From Thysanoteuthis rhombus (Eukaryota > Mollusca > Cephalopoda > Oegopsida > Thysanoteuthidae), in NCBI GenBank assembly GCA_963457665.1, contig OY735231.1:41220524-41284523 (forward strand): 64,000 nt of DNA. Reading direction: 5' to 3'. Below, piece after piece: positions 25,455 to 37,740 of this stretch. Positions within the stretch are counted from its first letter, which is position 1. Each line of letters starts with the position of its first letter. Made by a program: the position numbers and the translations under genes. Under the pieces are notes generated by a model. It saw nothing but the letters and a program-made list of their open reading frames with translations. It was not told the origin of the DNA and made no database searches.

Positions 25455-25835
25455 TATTAGAAGCCACCAACCAGAACTGTCAACAACATGGTATCGCACA
25501 TTGACGATGCATCAATGGGTTTAGAGTACTGAACACTCAAACCTTCCTTCTTATCATGTGTACAAGTTTTTTTCACTTTAAAAACCCTCCTGATAGCTTT
25601 TTAGTAGGGAGCTCAATTTGCAATCTAAGCTTATGCTGAATTGGTCCCTAGTTTATGCCCGGCAATCTTTACACCTGTTTGTTCTTCAGCGATCACGGCC
25701 CAACAAAATGCAGGAGGAGTAACCAATACATTTGATTTTTTTTAATTGATCATCTCTAACGTGACATCCTGCCAAAAGACTTTGGTCATATGACAGTTTC
25801 TATCGAGTGTCTATTTCAATTGATCATTTTATCTG
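25455..25835 (-). repeat. Dispersed repeat family A
   Basis: Minus-strand copy running from TTAGAAGCCACCAACCAGAA to ATATGACAGTTTCTATCGAG, with the TATGCTGAATTGGTCCC and GCGATCACGGCCCAACAAAA landmarks. Confidence 0.75.
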
Positions 25836-26019
25836 CTTTCCATTTACCTGTAAATTCAGGACACTTTTCCATCTACGAACTTAATTGGGGTGTCAGGGTA
25901 CAGAATGCAGGTGTTTTGTCTTCTTGCTTGACTGTAGCATGTCATCGATAGAGATTGAAAAGAAGCAGCGTAGCTCGTCTCGCTAAAAAAGATTCAATTC
26001 AGCAAACCTGTTGAAAGTC

Positions 26020-26485
26020 GAATAAAAACAGGTCTGTTTAGTTGCTCAATAGAAGCTACCGCGTGATTCATGTCTTTTGAAAGCATTTGGTTTCGGGGGT
26101 GATCAATTAAAAATTTTGGAAATTGAGTGATCAATGAATAGATTACATTTCTCGCATTATGCTGGGCAATGATCACGAAAAAAGTAAAATTTTCAGAAGG
26201 AAAATAAAAGGTGTGACAGCTGTTGGATACTAACTAAAAGAGAAATTTAGCATAAAATTACAATACAAATTGGACCTTCGAAATAAAAACCGTTGTAGTT
26301 CAGGGGACACAAAACAGAAAAGAATAAATGTTTGAATTTTCAGTCCTCTAATTTCATTGGTCTGATCTGTACGTGCGATACATACATGTTTACATACATA
26401 CCCAGCCAGCCAGCCAGCCAGACCAACTGAAAGACTGAAGAAACCTCTACTGACAGTTTTTAACGGTTGACAGTCCCAATACAAA
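26020..26485 (+). repeat. Dispersed repeat family A, best full copy
   Basis: Runs from AACAGGTCTGTTTAGTTGCT to TTGACAGTCCCAATAC. In order it shows the TAGAAGCTACC left terminus, two GTGATCAAT segments, GGCAATGATCACGAAAAAAG, TTTAGCATAAAATTACAATA, a TACATACA run, a (CAGC)n stretch, and the ACTGAAGAAACC right terminus. Its 465 bp are about the family's normal length. No reading frame is shared with other copies. Confidence 0.8.
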
Positions 26486-26604
26486 AACAAAACACTATAG
26501 GAACACTATTACTGATTCGTGTTCTTCGTTTTCATTATTTAAATCTATTGTTATCAGATCTCGTATTGCGAATTTTGACAGCTTTTGTTAGTATATGCAT
26601 GCTA

Positions 26605-26705
26605 CACATATACTTAGTCAGCTAAACCAGCTTGAAAACTGAAGGAACCCATGTTGACAGTTTTGCAGACAATTTTTTGATGGAAAGCTTCTCAAAACAC
26701 GGAGA
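26605..26705 (+). repeat. Dispersed repeat family A, right end only
   Basis: TACTTAGTCAGCTAAACCAG, CTTGAAAACTGAAGGAACCC and TGTTGACAGTTTTGC in the family's right-end order. Confidence 0.65.
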
Positions 26706-26869
26706 AGATCAGGTTTTGAACTTTAAAAAAACATTTCCTAATGTAATCGTGGGTTGGCTTTCTTTTTTTCCACTCTGTTTATTTAAATCATTTGGTAGAC
26801 AGCATTTATGTTTTTTCATCATCTTTTTTTCATTTATACTCGATTCGACAAGGACCTACTTGCAATGAA

Positions 26870-27345
26870 AAACCATTAAACAAAACTGTCGATATAGGTT
26901 TCTTTCAGTTTTCAAGTTGGTTTGGCTATGCATACCTGTATGTATGTTTTCATATATGTATGCATGTATGCATGTGTGCGTCTGAGTATGTACATATGTA
27001 TGTATATATGTATGCATGTATGTATACATCATGCTTACAGGCCCCTTCAATTGAGTTGGGGCGCTGAAAATCAATTTTTTGTTGTTTTTTTACACGCACA
27101 CCACTCCGCTAAATACATTTTAGAGGGGGAATCAGGGTTCAGTTTGATGTTCAGGTTTATGCTACATTGATCCCATTGTTTTTCGTTTTTATTAGGGGGG
27201 GGAATTATTTTTTAGTAATCACTGCCAAACAAAAGGCAAGAGAAGTAACTGTTTCATTGTTTACGGTTTTTTTCAAATTTTTATTTGATCACCCTATGCT
27301 GCAAAAAGATGTTGATGACATGACAGTTTCTATTGTGTAACTAAC
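26870..27345 (-). repeat. Dispersed repeat family A
   Basis: Minus-strand copy from AAAACTGTCGATATAGGTTT to ACAGTTTCTATTGTGTAACT. The TACATACA run has grown into a TGTATG microsatellite (26930-27030). Together with the plus copy at 26020-26485 it forms a large inverted repeat. Confidence 0.75.
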
Positions 27346-28160
27346 CAGAACCTTTTCTATTTTCGTTTAAGTTAAATAGAATTTACCCTTCATTTATCTG
27401 TGATCTGTAAGAATAGAACAATTGCTAATAATTCGTTTCTTTGTAGAACGTTGTAGAACGGAGAACAGAATCGATCGTAAGATAAAATACTTTGCTTATC
27501 CAGGGTTTTATAACGTTAGCTACATAATATCCAATTTTAGCAATACGGCTACTTCTGTTTCACTTTGAGAACAAAAATGACTGACAACAGATGATTTTTA
27601 GGGGATTTTGATTATGGTAATGACATATTGTTTGGTGTTACAGATGGGTAAAGTGTAAGTTAGAAGTAGTTTGCTTGTTTTTAAAAATGCTTATTTGATA
27701 TTCATATAATTTTTTGAATCAATTGATGCATTTGATTTATCCTGATTGTTATGAAAAAAAGACGTCATTTTGACTTCTTTTTTTTCATCTCAATTATAGA
27801 GTTGTCATTCTCGTTCTAAGATATTGATATGCAAATAACTTTATGAAACTAACAACTGAAAAATAATCATTTTGCATTGAATATGAGTCATGGTCGACGC
27901 CGAGTAGCACATTGTATTATTGAACCCGATGAAATACTTTCAAGCAATTCAATATCTGACGATTAACCGATCACTTTATAATAAGTTTTTTCTAGAAAAA
28001 AGTGGATAAGGGTGACCACCAATAGCACTATAAAATACATCGTAACTATAATTGTAAAACTAAAAAGAAAAAAAAACATATAGCTGAAGTTAAAGGGAGG
28101 TATTTTATAGCTAACCGTTTCTAAAACATCTAACGAGCAAAGATAACCAACTGCATACAG
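27346..28160. other. Non-coding stretch, nothing recognised
   Basis: AT-rich sequence, no shared repeats seen. Confidence 0.4.
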
Positions 28161-28162
28161 TA

Positions 28163-28575
28163 ACAGGTCTGGTTAGTCACTCAATAAAAGCCGTCACGTA
28201 AGCAAGGTTTTTTGGCAACATGTCATACTGGGGTGATCAATTAAAGAATTGGAAATACGGGTGATCAATGAACAAGTTACTTCACTCGTTTTCCGTTCGG
28301 TAATGATCATTACGTTGAAAAAAAGGATGACCCAAAATGGTGATCAATTAAGCATTAACGTACAATGCAAATCAACCCCATATTAAGAAAACCTATTTAG
28401 GGGTTGGATATTCAAAACGCAAAAAACGTTTTTTTCTAGACATGATAAGGTGTGAATGCTGAAATTCTAAACCATCACCGCAGCCTATACACATGATACA
28501 GAAATACAGCAGGCCAACTTAAGAAACTTCTCTTGACAGATTTGGTGACAGTTTTGTCTGACTGTTTCTAATAAT
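28163..28575 (+). repeat. Dispersed repeat family A
   Basis: Runs from ACAGGTCTGGTTAGTCACTC to TGACTGTTTCTAATAATAAT; all landmarks are in order and the copy is about 410 bp long. Confidence 0.75.
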
Positions 28576-28779
28576 AATAAATCTATAACTCGACATAATT
28601 CAGAATATCTTTAAAAATCAATTAGTAAAATTATCGTGAAATTAAACATTCAATGTAAAGTTAGAGAAATCAAAAACAAAATTGATCGTAAAATAAGACA
28701 GTACCTACAATGATAATAGTAAAAGTGTACATGAAGCAAAATTAAGCCAAAAATATTTAACAGACGGCGCTGGTTTGGG

Positions 28780-30205
28780 TTTTCCAAATAGTGTGCAGTT
28801 TATTTCACGCATAGAATAATAAACGTCATCGTTGATCGACTGCAGCAACCTTTTCATTATGGAGAATGCAGACCCTTAAAAAGTTTTTAGAGAAAACGCA
28901 CATTAAGTCATAATAATCTTGAAAAAAAGCTACATCAATTAATTTTTAGCCTTCCTGCTTCCAAGCTGGGTCTTCCTTTCTTTTGTATTGTCCGTCTCGG
29001 CTTCAGATTCAGTATGAACTTTTGTACTGGTTTTCGCATCGTTCAAGACAAAGAAGTACCATTTTAGATCTTGCTTTCCATAACAACAATTAATTGAATT
29101 TAGATTTAAATCGGTTATATAGATTAATGCCTTTCCTAAACAAGGGTGAAAAACTTACAGTTTAAAATAGATATCGATAGTTTTCATCCGTTGAAAGTTA
29201 TACGAACTTTATTGCACTCGAGAGGGGAAACAGTGAGTGTGAAATGCATCCGATGAATATCCAAAAGTTCATTTCAACACCCTTATTCAGTTCTAGAATT
29301 TGGATCAGAGATTTCTGATTCTTGAACATAATATTTTGATGTTCAATCTCGTTTCAATATCTTTTTTTTATTTTAGAATTTTGAAAAATATTTTGTCTAC
29401 ATTCTATCAATCCCGAATCTGAATAAGGATGACAAAATAAACGTTTAGAAATGTATTTGATACATTGTATCCCACTGTTGGTATATGTTCTGACTATGTA
29501 AAATTTACAATGTTAAATAAGAATTCATAGTATGTATCTGTTGAGTGTTATAAGAATTCTATTATACGAGGGAGGAAATAAGCAAGACACCCGTACCTAA
29601 AACCATTTCCTGATTCATACATTACATCTACTATTTTTCCTTACAATTTCGCTGAACGATATAATTCAACATTGAGAACGTTCGATATGTTACCTGTCAT
29701 TTCGATCTGTTTCTTCTCTTCCACGATTCAATACAGAATATTCAGTGGAGTTAAAACGAAAATTTTTATATATTTCAGGCTTTATACACACGTACGTTCA
29801 TGAATACTTACATATACGTGCTTTGAAAAAGTGAATCACCATAGCTTACAAGTGTGCCACCACTGATCATTTTAACGAATCATCCAAAATTATCTTTAAA
29901 AATAGATCCTTCATCTAAAATTATCTTTATAAATCGATTTTAGACATGGGCAGTTCAGCTTCCAGTGGCCTCCGTTCTGTCTTTACAGACGATGGAAAAA
30001 TACTGGATTCACGAAAAAATCGTTCACGTTTTTTGCAATTATCAGATATCAACATTAGAATCTTAACACTTACATTTCGTTTGTTTCGCTTAGGTTAAGC
30101 TTACAGAAATTCCAGGGTGACCAGTCGTCATAATCTCTCGGTCTCTCTGATGTAGTTCAGAGGAAAGCTGAGAGCGAAACATCTGGCATATCATATCTAT
30201 AAAAC
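28780..30205. repeat. Segmental duplication array, unit 0a
   Basis: The first recognisable copy of a non-coding unit that recurs at 30290, 33000 and 39410. Shared landmarks: CGTCATCGTTGATCGACTG, TATGGAGAATGCAGACCC, the CGCATCGTTCAAGACAAAGA block, CTTTATTGCACTCGAGAG, AAAAGTTCATTTCAACACCC, and near 29970 a TCTGTCTTTACAGACGATGG block that reappears near 36840 and 43115. Strongly diverged from the others, so the oldest or least constrained copy. Confidence 0.6.
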
Positions 30206-30289
30206 AGAAATTTTATATAGAAAAAAAGTATTAAAAAAGAGGTTAGTTTACTTTCTCTTGATATTTTTTTGTTAATTTTGGTTCGGCAA

Positions 30290-30687
30290 TTGATTCTTCT
30301 CGGCTCTGAAAAGGTGATGCTGAAACAGCAGCTCTGATACTCTGGTGCTGAAACAACGGCGTTGAAGTGGAATCACTGAGTTGCGTTCGAGTGGTCTTTC
30401 CTGATCTTATGTAGCTTTCTTTCTCTCATAACATAACAACTGTCATCGGTTATCGATTGTCAACAATAAACCAATTTATCATCGATACTGATACGCATTG
30501 AGAGCTTTCAAGAGAAAACACACAATAAGCCATAATAGCAGAAGATCTTTTTTTGAATGCTCCAATGTGTTTTGATTGTTTTTCTATTCAATCCAGCCCA
30601 GTTTGTGTTTTTCAATGTATTCTCTCTCTGTTTCTGTCTCTGTCTGTCCGTCTGTCTGTCCGTCTGTCTGTCTGTCTGTCTGTCTGT

Positions 30688-30728
<41 letters not shown>

Positions 30729-31495
30729 CCCAAGCGTTGCTACTATCTGCTTCAAATTCACTATTTCATTTCTCACTTGTTTCGCATCGTTTAAGACAAG
30801 GAAACACCATTTGGGATTTTGCTTCCCGAAGCAACTGGGAGTATATAACTCAAAATTCATCGGCTTTTTTATCATTTTCGTTTTGGAAAACTGTCTGGAC
30901 GATTTAATTGTAGATAGTTAAATAAAAAGCCATGGGAGAAGGGGGGAAAACGTTGGAAGCATTAAACTCTAATATCTTGCATATGATAACGATTAATGAG
31001 ATATAACATCGGTTACTTAGATTAATGATTTTCTCAGTCAAAGGTGCAAAACGTAGAGTTTTAAATAGATGGTCTTTATCTCATAAGAGTTATAAGAACT
31101 TTATTGCACTCGAGAGAGAATACAGTCTGAGCAAAATGTACCTGTTATATATCGAAATGTTTATTTTAGCATCCTTCAAAATTGACATAACATGGATCAG
31201 AGATATTTTTTTTTATTTTTGCACATAAATGCACGTACAATCCTGTTCCCAAACTTTTTGCTATTTTAGGAATTTTCAAATCTTTGGTCAACATACTTTC
31301 AATAGTAAAGTTGTATAAGGATGGTAAGATGATTTTTTTCAAGATGTTCCCGATACTTTTTTCACTAGCTGTAGATCAGTGTCTCTTAGTCGATCACGTA
31401 AAACTCACAATATTAAATATTCATTGTTTGTACTTGGTGAGCATTATGAGAACTCTATTGCACTAATAGAAGAATAGTGTCCTATTTTTTTTCAA
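30290..31495. repeat. Segmental duplication array, unit 0b
   Basis: Homologous to the start of the later units: CGGCTCTGAAAAGG..., CATAACATAACAACTGTCAT, GAAAACACACAATAAGCCAT, TTTTGATTGTTTTTCTATTC, TTTCGCATCGTTTAAGACAA and CTTTATTGCACTCGAGAGAG. It carries a local expansion of CTGT/(CT)n and a C-run (30620-30725), which makes arginine/glutamate-rich and serine/leucine-rich open frames that are not genes. Confidence 0.65.
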
Positions 31496-32230
31496 TAGGC
31501 ATTAATTCCGTGGCAGCCGAGATCGTATCTCCCTGGCAAAGATTGGTCTTTTGATTATTTCAACTACAGAACAGAACAGAATTGTTGATCTGTACTAATA
31601 ACAATTCAGTCAAATTGTAAAAATGTCTTCTGCTGCCGTAATTAAACGGAACAAAAAACCCTATGTTACTCTGATCAAAGAGACATGGCATGTAAACACT
31701 TGACACAATTTTCTTCCTTTGATGAATACTTCAAAAAGAGAATCACAGATTTTGCAAAATGTAGATTTTTAGAATTATATGTCACCTCGTTCAAAGCAAT
31801 AAAATTAAAGAAAACACACTTCTCTATCTATTTGAATCGTGTTTTTCCTAACGATTTCCATCTCAGACTGGTAATTACTAGAAACGAGAACGCTGCCTTC
31901 ATTCTTTAGCTCAACCAACCAGCCAAATAAGCCACATATTCTTTTTTCTTCCAGTGTCAGCGCGTATGTACCCCTGAGTTTAGGGGTGCTTTTGAGCATA
32001 TTTCAGCGGCTACAACCTTGATTTCACCACTAAGCAACCTGAAAAAGTTTGTGTTTTTTTTTTTCAAAAAATCTGCATTTTGAGTCTCTGTCATCATTTT
32101 GGGACTAACAGTGCCCGAATCATGTGCTCGTATTTTTTTCTAATTTTTAATGATAATTTTTTATAAAGGATCTATTTCTTCTGGATAATTTAACTAATCA
32201 GAGGTGGTATATGCATGGTTCTATAGATAT
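31496..32230. other. Non-coding stretch with a small unplaced frame
   Basis: A 74-codon plus-strand frame at 31685-31909 (M-A-C-K-H-L-T...) shows no recognised domain and no counterpart in the other duplication units. The remainder is unremarkable AT-rich DNA. Confidence 0.3.
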
Positions 32231-32249
32231 TTACTAATGCAAGGGACAC

Positions 32250-32273
32250 AAACACACACACACATATATTTAT

Positions 32274-32338
<65 letters not shown>
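32250..32338. repeat. (CA)n/(TA)n compound microsatellite
   Basis: CACACA runs then about 45 bp of TA, immediately upstream of a LINE fragment. Confidence 0.95.
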
Positions 32339-32341
<3 letters not shown>

Positions 32342-32342
<1 letters not shown>

Positions 32343-32878
32343 TGCTTGCCCTGAGATGATCTTCCAATGTGTACAAGCAAGAAAGTTGGTCTTCACATGA
32401 GCTTCAGTAAAACAAATGCCATGTGAAAAAAACATGTTGAGGTCAAAGATAAAATAATAAGAATCAAAAACACAGAGCTGAGGAAAGTAGGCCATTACAT
32501 CTACCTACGACAGTAAATGTCTTTGGATTACTCAAAAGAAGAAGAAAGAAGACGAGAAATCATTCCAGGTCGGCAAAGCTTTCAGTAAGTCAAGCTCAAA
32601 CTTTAAAAACAAGAAAATCCAATTAGAAGCGTCAATAACCAAAGAATTTCCCGATAGTCACCTCTGCAGCTAAAACATGGAACCGAAACAAAAGATTGAC
32701 TCTATAATTGAGAATGTGCCTAGAAGAAAATCATGCTCAACAGCACGTGGAGAGATCACAATTTTACACAGTATATTAGAAAACCAATGGAAGTGGATCC
32801 CTAGAGATGTTATACAAAACCCTGGCCGACAAAAAAGGCTGCTGCTGCTGCTGATGGTTCATTTATTAAAATGATGTA
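32342..32878 (+). mobile_element. RTE-type LINE, 5'-truncated fragment
   Basis: Encodes, across frames, V-G-L-H-M-S-F-S-K-T-N-A-M (RT palm, compare K-V-G-L-H-M-N-F-S-K-T-K-I-M at 37030), Y-I-Y-L-R-Q, then an A-E-T-W-N-like block and a W-K-W-I-P-R-D segment. It ends in (CTG)n/GATGG. Its position relative to the following duplication unit is the same as that of the LINE at 38515-39140 relative to unit 2, so both probably descend from one insertion copied with the unit. Confidence 0.65.
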
Positions 32879-32959
32879 AACCCTTGCGTACGTCTACCAA
32901 ATGTTGATTGGTATATAAGACTCCCAAATATTCAACTCAAGTCTATAAAAAAAATCATG

Positions 32960-34325
32960 CTAAAAAAGATTGTTTATTTTTTGTTGACCATTAAGTATAG
33001 AAGTTTTATTCCAGGAATAAAGAATAATTCGTTTCGGCGCTGAAACGACGTCGCTGAAATTTCTATAGTACAGAAATAGCGGTACCGCAATGGCATCGCT
33101 GAGAAAGCAGCACTGGATTAGTTCTTCCTTATCTTCAGTTTGTAGCCTCATTCACTCCTAACATAACAACCGTCATCGATTATCGATTGTTAGCCATAAA
33201 TCATTTTTGTTATGGTGAATGCAGACCCTTTTTAGAGGAAACACACAATAAACCATAATGGCAGAAGACGTTATTTTTTTTTTTTTTTTCCTAATCTACA
33301 CCAATTTGTTTTGATCGTTTCTTATTGAATCCAGCTGGGCTTACACTCTTCCACTTATTCTCTTTCTTTCAACCTTTCTGTATCTTTCGTTTGTCGTCTC
33401 TCATTCTCAATCCCCAGTGTTACTTATCTCTGCTTCAAATTTAGTATTCAATTTCTCACTGCATTTGCATCGCTTAAAACAAGGAAGCACCATTTTGGAT
33501 CTTGCTTTTTTTCTACCAATAGGGAGTGAAACTCTAATCTTTGAAAGAAAATTCATTTTTTCTTCTTTTTTTTAAAGAATTGTCTAGACTATTTAATGGG
33601 AGATAGTTAAATGAAAAAACGTATACTTATTACAACAGAACAGTGGAAAAATCGAAAGTATCAAATTTTGATATTCTGCACATGATAATGATTAATGAGA
33701 TATAAAATGGAGTTGGTTACTTTGATCAATGTGTTCTTTAGTCAAGAGTGTAAAACACATAATAGATATCTGTAGTTTTTATCCAGTGAGAGTTATAGAA
33801 ACTGCTTAGCTTTCGAGATGTAATACAGTGAGTACAAAATGTATATGATACATATCGAAAAGTTCATTATAACACCTTGTCACATTTCAAAATTGACAAA
33901 ATGTGGACGGAATATTTTTGATTTTTGTATATATTTCAATGTTCGATGTTTCAAATTTTCGGTCTACATTCTGTCGATTGTAAAGGATGTGATAATGAAC
34001 CTTTTGAAATGTAACAGATACTTTTCGTACTAACTATATACAATATCAAAAAAGTAATTTTTACATGCTTTTAAACCTTCAAAATTGAAAGAATTAGGAC
34101 CATGGATTTCTGATTTGGGAACTAATTTTTCAACGCCTACTCCTGTTTGTCAAAATGAACTTTCCTTATATGAACAAATTTGGTTTTCTGTAATTGTGCT
34201 TGTGTGCATACCTGACTATGTTTAAAAAAGCAACGTAAAAAAATAAACTTGACATCAGCAGAAGCACTATTAACAACAATTTATACTATGTGTAAGAGCA
34301 GTAACAGGCAAGAACCAGTTGATTT
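32960..34325. repeat. Segmental duplication array, unit 1, left half
   Basis: Opens with TTTATTCCAGGAATAAAGAA and TTTCGGCGCTGAAACGACG. From 33115 to about 33465 it is nearly identical to 39540-39890, while flanking parts of the same two units are clearly more diverged. Further landmarks are TAATGGGAGATAGTTAAAT, GTCAAGAGTGTAAAACACA and AAAAGTTCATTATAACACC. Non-coding. Confidence 0.8.
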
Positions 34326-34334
34326 ATTTTAATC

Positions 34335-35245
34335 AGATAAATTATTGAACGTGATGTCTATCAGTTGGTGGCCATTCTTGCAACATGACTAGCCTATTGT
34401 ATTTTGAGTTTCCTACTGGGTTCTATGAGTTCTGGGATTCCTATTTTCTACGTAATATACTGTGCCGTCTTGCAGCCTGTCTATGTGGTGTTGAGCATGA
34501 TTCTCTTATGTGCAAGTGGCATGATTCTCAATTCGACGGTCAGTCTCTTGGTTATGTTCCATGCTTCAGCTCTATAAGTGATTATCGGGAGGTTGCATTG
34601 GTTGTATACCCTCCTTTTTTGAACCTGATGGGATTTTCTTGTTCTCGAAAAATCACTCTAAGTTGAGCAAGCTCAACCTAGAGTGATTTTTCACTTGATT
34701 TGATCTTTTTTTTTTTTTTAGGATTCATGGAGATTTGTTGTCTTGAGTAAACATTTACTTTGCTTTACGTTTTTGATTTTGATCGATGTGTGTTCATTTC
34801 CGACCTGTTTGTCGAGCATGACCTTTGTTTTCCTGAGGTTCATGTGAAGGCCTACTTTCTTGCTTTCTTTGTTCAGTTCTTTATTTGGATATGCTGAAGA
34901 TTCTCTGCTAAAAGTACGATGTCATCAGCAAATCTGAAGCTACTCTGGAATTAGCCGTCTACTTTCCTAGTATAGGTTTATGAAAATCATCTTGAGACAG
35001 GCTGTAAAAAGTTTAAGTCAATTGCGATTACCTTGTCTTACCCCTTTTTGAAGCTGGAAGAGCTCTGAGTTTTCATAAAGCGGCTGTTGTGACAGGAAAT
35101 ATGTTCCAATACTTTGACATTGTAGAGTGATAGCATCAATGGCCTCGAGTCAAAAGTCTTCTTGAAGTCTTTAAATGCTGCTGCGAATGGAATTTCATAT
35201 TCTACTGTTCCCTCACTTAGTTGGCTGAAAAACATTAAAAACATA
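34335..35245 (-). mobile_element. RTE-type LINE fragment covering the RT core
   Basis: On the minus strand, from high to low coordinates: a D-F-K-K-T-F-D-S block (RT motif A, A-F-V-D-F-x-K-A-F-D in intact elements), L-Q-K-G-V-R-Q-G-N (motif B, G-V-R-Q-G-D), L-F-T-A-C-L, a degraded F-A-D-D region, K-V-G-L-H-M-N-L-R-K-T-K-V-M, and a C-I-L/A-E-A-W-N-like segment. It has more of the RT than any other RTE copy here, and it is in the opposite orientation to its neighbours. Several stops and frame changes are present, and the 3' tail is missing. At 34655-34697 the sequence GAAAAATCACTCTAAGTTGA is followed by TCAACCTAGAGTGATTTTTC, a palindromic junction inside the element. Confidence 0.7.
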
Positions 35246-35329
35246 ATTTTGAAAAAAAAACCATCAGAATCCTGTAGAGTCTTTATCTTATTTCCACAGG
35301 AAACGTCTTAAATAAAGTGAAAAAATCTA

Positions 35330-36960
35330 ATCTAGATGTTTTTTATAAACCTGTCAGAATGAAGTTTCCAAAAGCTCCAAAAATTGTCTTTTTAAAAAAA
35401 ACCATGATGCTTTTAAGGAGGGGCTAGTTGTGTACTGTTACCAATTTTCAAGTCTGTAGACAAAATAGTATGGCCATGAGCGCTGTAACTCACAGACACA
35501 CACACATGAAAAGAGATAAAACCCTTCGCCAATGTTGGTGGTTGCAATGTTTCAAAAGTTATGTACCTAGAAATTTCTTTCATTTTTATGAAAATTTTTA
35601 CTTTGGTCAGTACTTATTGTGAAATGACTCAATGCTATTCAATAATTTTATGGAAATGAATTTTGTTCCTGTCTCATTTCATTTTTTTACTTAGTATTTT
35701 TCTATAATAAACAGTAAATACTGCAAATCATATTTTGTAATCTTTTAGGGGGGGGGCTGTAATTTTTGTTTATGTTCAATAACAGTTAGGTTATGACTAA
35801 AGAGGATTTGTATTAATGTCTATTGCTTTTATAACCCTGAGGGGCATTGATAACATTTTCGCATCGATCGAGAATGAAAAAGATTGAAATGACCTGTTGT
35901 AAACCTTTTTTTTCTTTTATATTCATCTTAATTTTCAAGTTGATTTTTAAATTATGATTTATGCAACCAATAAAAGCAAAAAAAATGTATAAAAAATTTG
36001 TTTCCTGAAGTAATTTTCGTTCGGAGACGCTATTTACAATGCAACTATAAAGTTTGAAGTAAAGGTAACTAGAAGCCTACTTTTGTCTACCGTACGATCG
36101 TCCAAAATCATTTTCTAAAAAAATGTATTTGAATTAAAAATGAAAAATCCCTGATGACCAGGTTGATCATTACAATTACAACGTGACCCGACAAAAAATT
36201 GTCTTCTTCAAAAACTAACATTGTCCAAAACGTAATCAAGGTCTTATCGCTCGAAAACATCATAAAATTCCTCTGAATAAACTTATACAGTTTTAAAGTT
36301 TTAGTGGTTAAACGAATGTTAACATTTTCAAATACAACTTAAAGTGGGGTCGTGAAACACTAAGTTTACAAAGCAAATCAGAAGTAAATAATAAACTCAT
36401 ATTGTAATTAATCTTATTTTCCGATTTGTCATGTTGTGCCCAAATGATTTATTTAAAAAAACACACCCTCCATTTTGCAGAAGTGTGCTTGAGCCTGCCA
36501 AAGGGTGCAACAGCCATGTCAAGAATTGGTCTCACTATCTGCCTGTTGCTGGACTCAATACACTAAAACATTGTTTTCTGTTCGCGCCACCTATGCCCAA
36601 TAGAGAGTTGCGTTAAAAGATATATATCAAAAAACAGATTTTCGGTCTGTATTGTCAGATTTTCAGCCACTTTCCTAGACAAAACTGCGATCCCTGTAAG
36701 TATCGCATAAATATGTGTGCATGCATGTGTAAATAAACCCGAGTATTTGCCACTGAACGATACTTAAAAAGCTAATCTCTCCGTCTATTATTGCAGCCTT
36801 ATTCCTGACTAGAACTGTTAAGCTTTTAATGGGCATCGTTCTGTCTTCACAGAAGATAGAAAGAAACTAAATTCATGAAAAAATCGTTCACGTTCAAGTA
36901 ATTATCAGACGGAGAAGGAAAAACCTTAGGGAAGACATGATTTAAACTGATAAATGCGTT
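35330..36960. repeat. Segmental duplication array, unit 1, middle
   Basis: Collinear with 41390-43220: shared AATAAACAGTAAATACTGCA/AATGAACAGTAAACACTGCA, TCTATTGCTTTTATAACCCT, CGCATAAATATGTGTGCATG and the TCTGTCTTCACAGAAGAT block near 36840. The AAATTTTCAAGTCTGTAGAC segment near 35445 also has relatives near 51520. Frames such as 36431-36616 are not conserved between units. Confidence 0.7.
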
Positions 36961-37708
36961 TATCGCCCTCTTCGCAGAGAACCTACACGACCACCAACTA
37001 ATGATAGATGAACTAAATGAAGAGTTCAAGAAAGTCGGCCTACATATGAACTTCAGCAAGACGAAGATCATGTGCAACAACCGCATTGGAGATAAAAACA
37101 CTGAGATCAAAATCGATGACACAGAACTGGAGGAAGTAGATCCCTACATCTACTTCGGAAAACAAATCTCCATGAGACCCTCAAAAGAAAAAGAAATCAA
37201 GTGAAGAATCACACAAAGAATGCAAGCCTTTGGCAAAGCAAGCTCAACCTTCAAAAATAAGATCCCATTAACCCTAAAAGGAAGGGTATATAACCAATGC
37301 ATCCTCCCAATAGTCACTTAAGGAGCTGAAACATGAAACCTAGCAAAGAGACCGATCTGCAAATTGAGAACTATGCAACGTGCACATGAAAGAATAAAGC
37401 TGGGCCTCACATGGAGAGACCGCAAGACAGTACAGTACACCTGGGAAAAGACAAGAATCAAGGAAATCTCTATTAAAAATCTCAAATGACAGTGGGCTGG
37501 CCATGTTGCAAGAATAGCGGACAACCGATGGACATCGTGACTCACAACATGGATCCCCTGAGATCACATGCGCAACCGAGGCTGACAGAATATTAGATGG
37601 AGGGACGAGCTAGACAAATTTAGAAAATACTGGCTCTGCGACGCCAATGATAGAGAAGTGTAGCGAATCCTGGGGAACATCTATGTCCAACGACGGACGT
37701 TAAAAGAC

Positions 37709-37740
<32 letters not shown>
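36961..37740 (+). mobile_element. RTE-type LINE, 5'-truncated copy with 3' GAT tail
   Basis: Starts inside the RT palm (A-L-F-A-E-N-L-H-D), then M-I-D-E-L-N-E-E-F-K-K-V-G-L-H-M, F-S-K-T-K-I-M-C-N and Y-I-Y-F-G-K-Q-I-S-M, followed by N-Q-C-I-L-P-I-V-T, T-M-Q-R-A-H-E-R-I, L-T-W-R-D-R-K, W-A-G-H-V-A-R, and an R-R-T-L-K-D end. A (GAT)n tail follows (37708-37740). Stops within it are mostly TGA or TAG where CGA or TGG would be expected, as from CpG decay. The least degraded RTE copy in the window. The site lies within a duplicated unit whose later copy lacks it (43218-43300). Confidence 0.85.

Noticed and set aside
26400-26425. CRISPR-like short repeats (CCAGCCAGCCAG) and the 58,018 GACTGTCT run
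   Set aside because: They are simple tandem repeats inside family A copies, without spacers of constant size.
26792-27170. Tyrosine/methionine/cysteine-rich frames
   Set aside because: They come from the TGTATG microsatellite inside a family A copy.
30553-30921. Overlapping frames of 72-122 codons on both strands
   Set aside because: Produced by (CTGT)n, (CT)n and a C-run in one duplication unit; not conserved in the other units.
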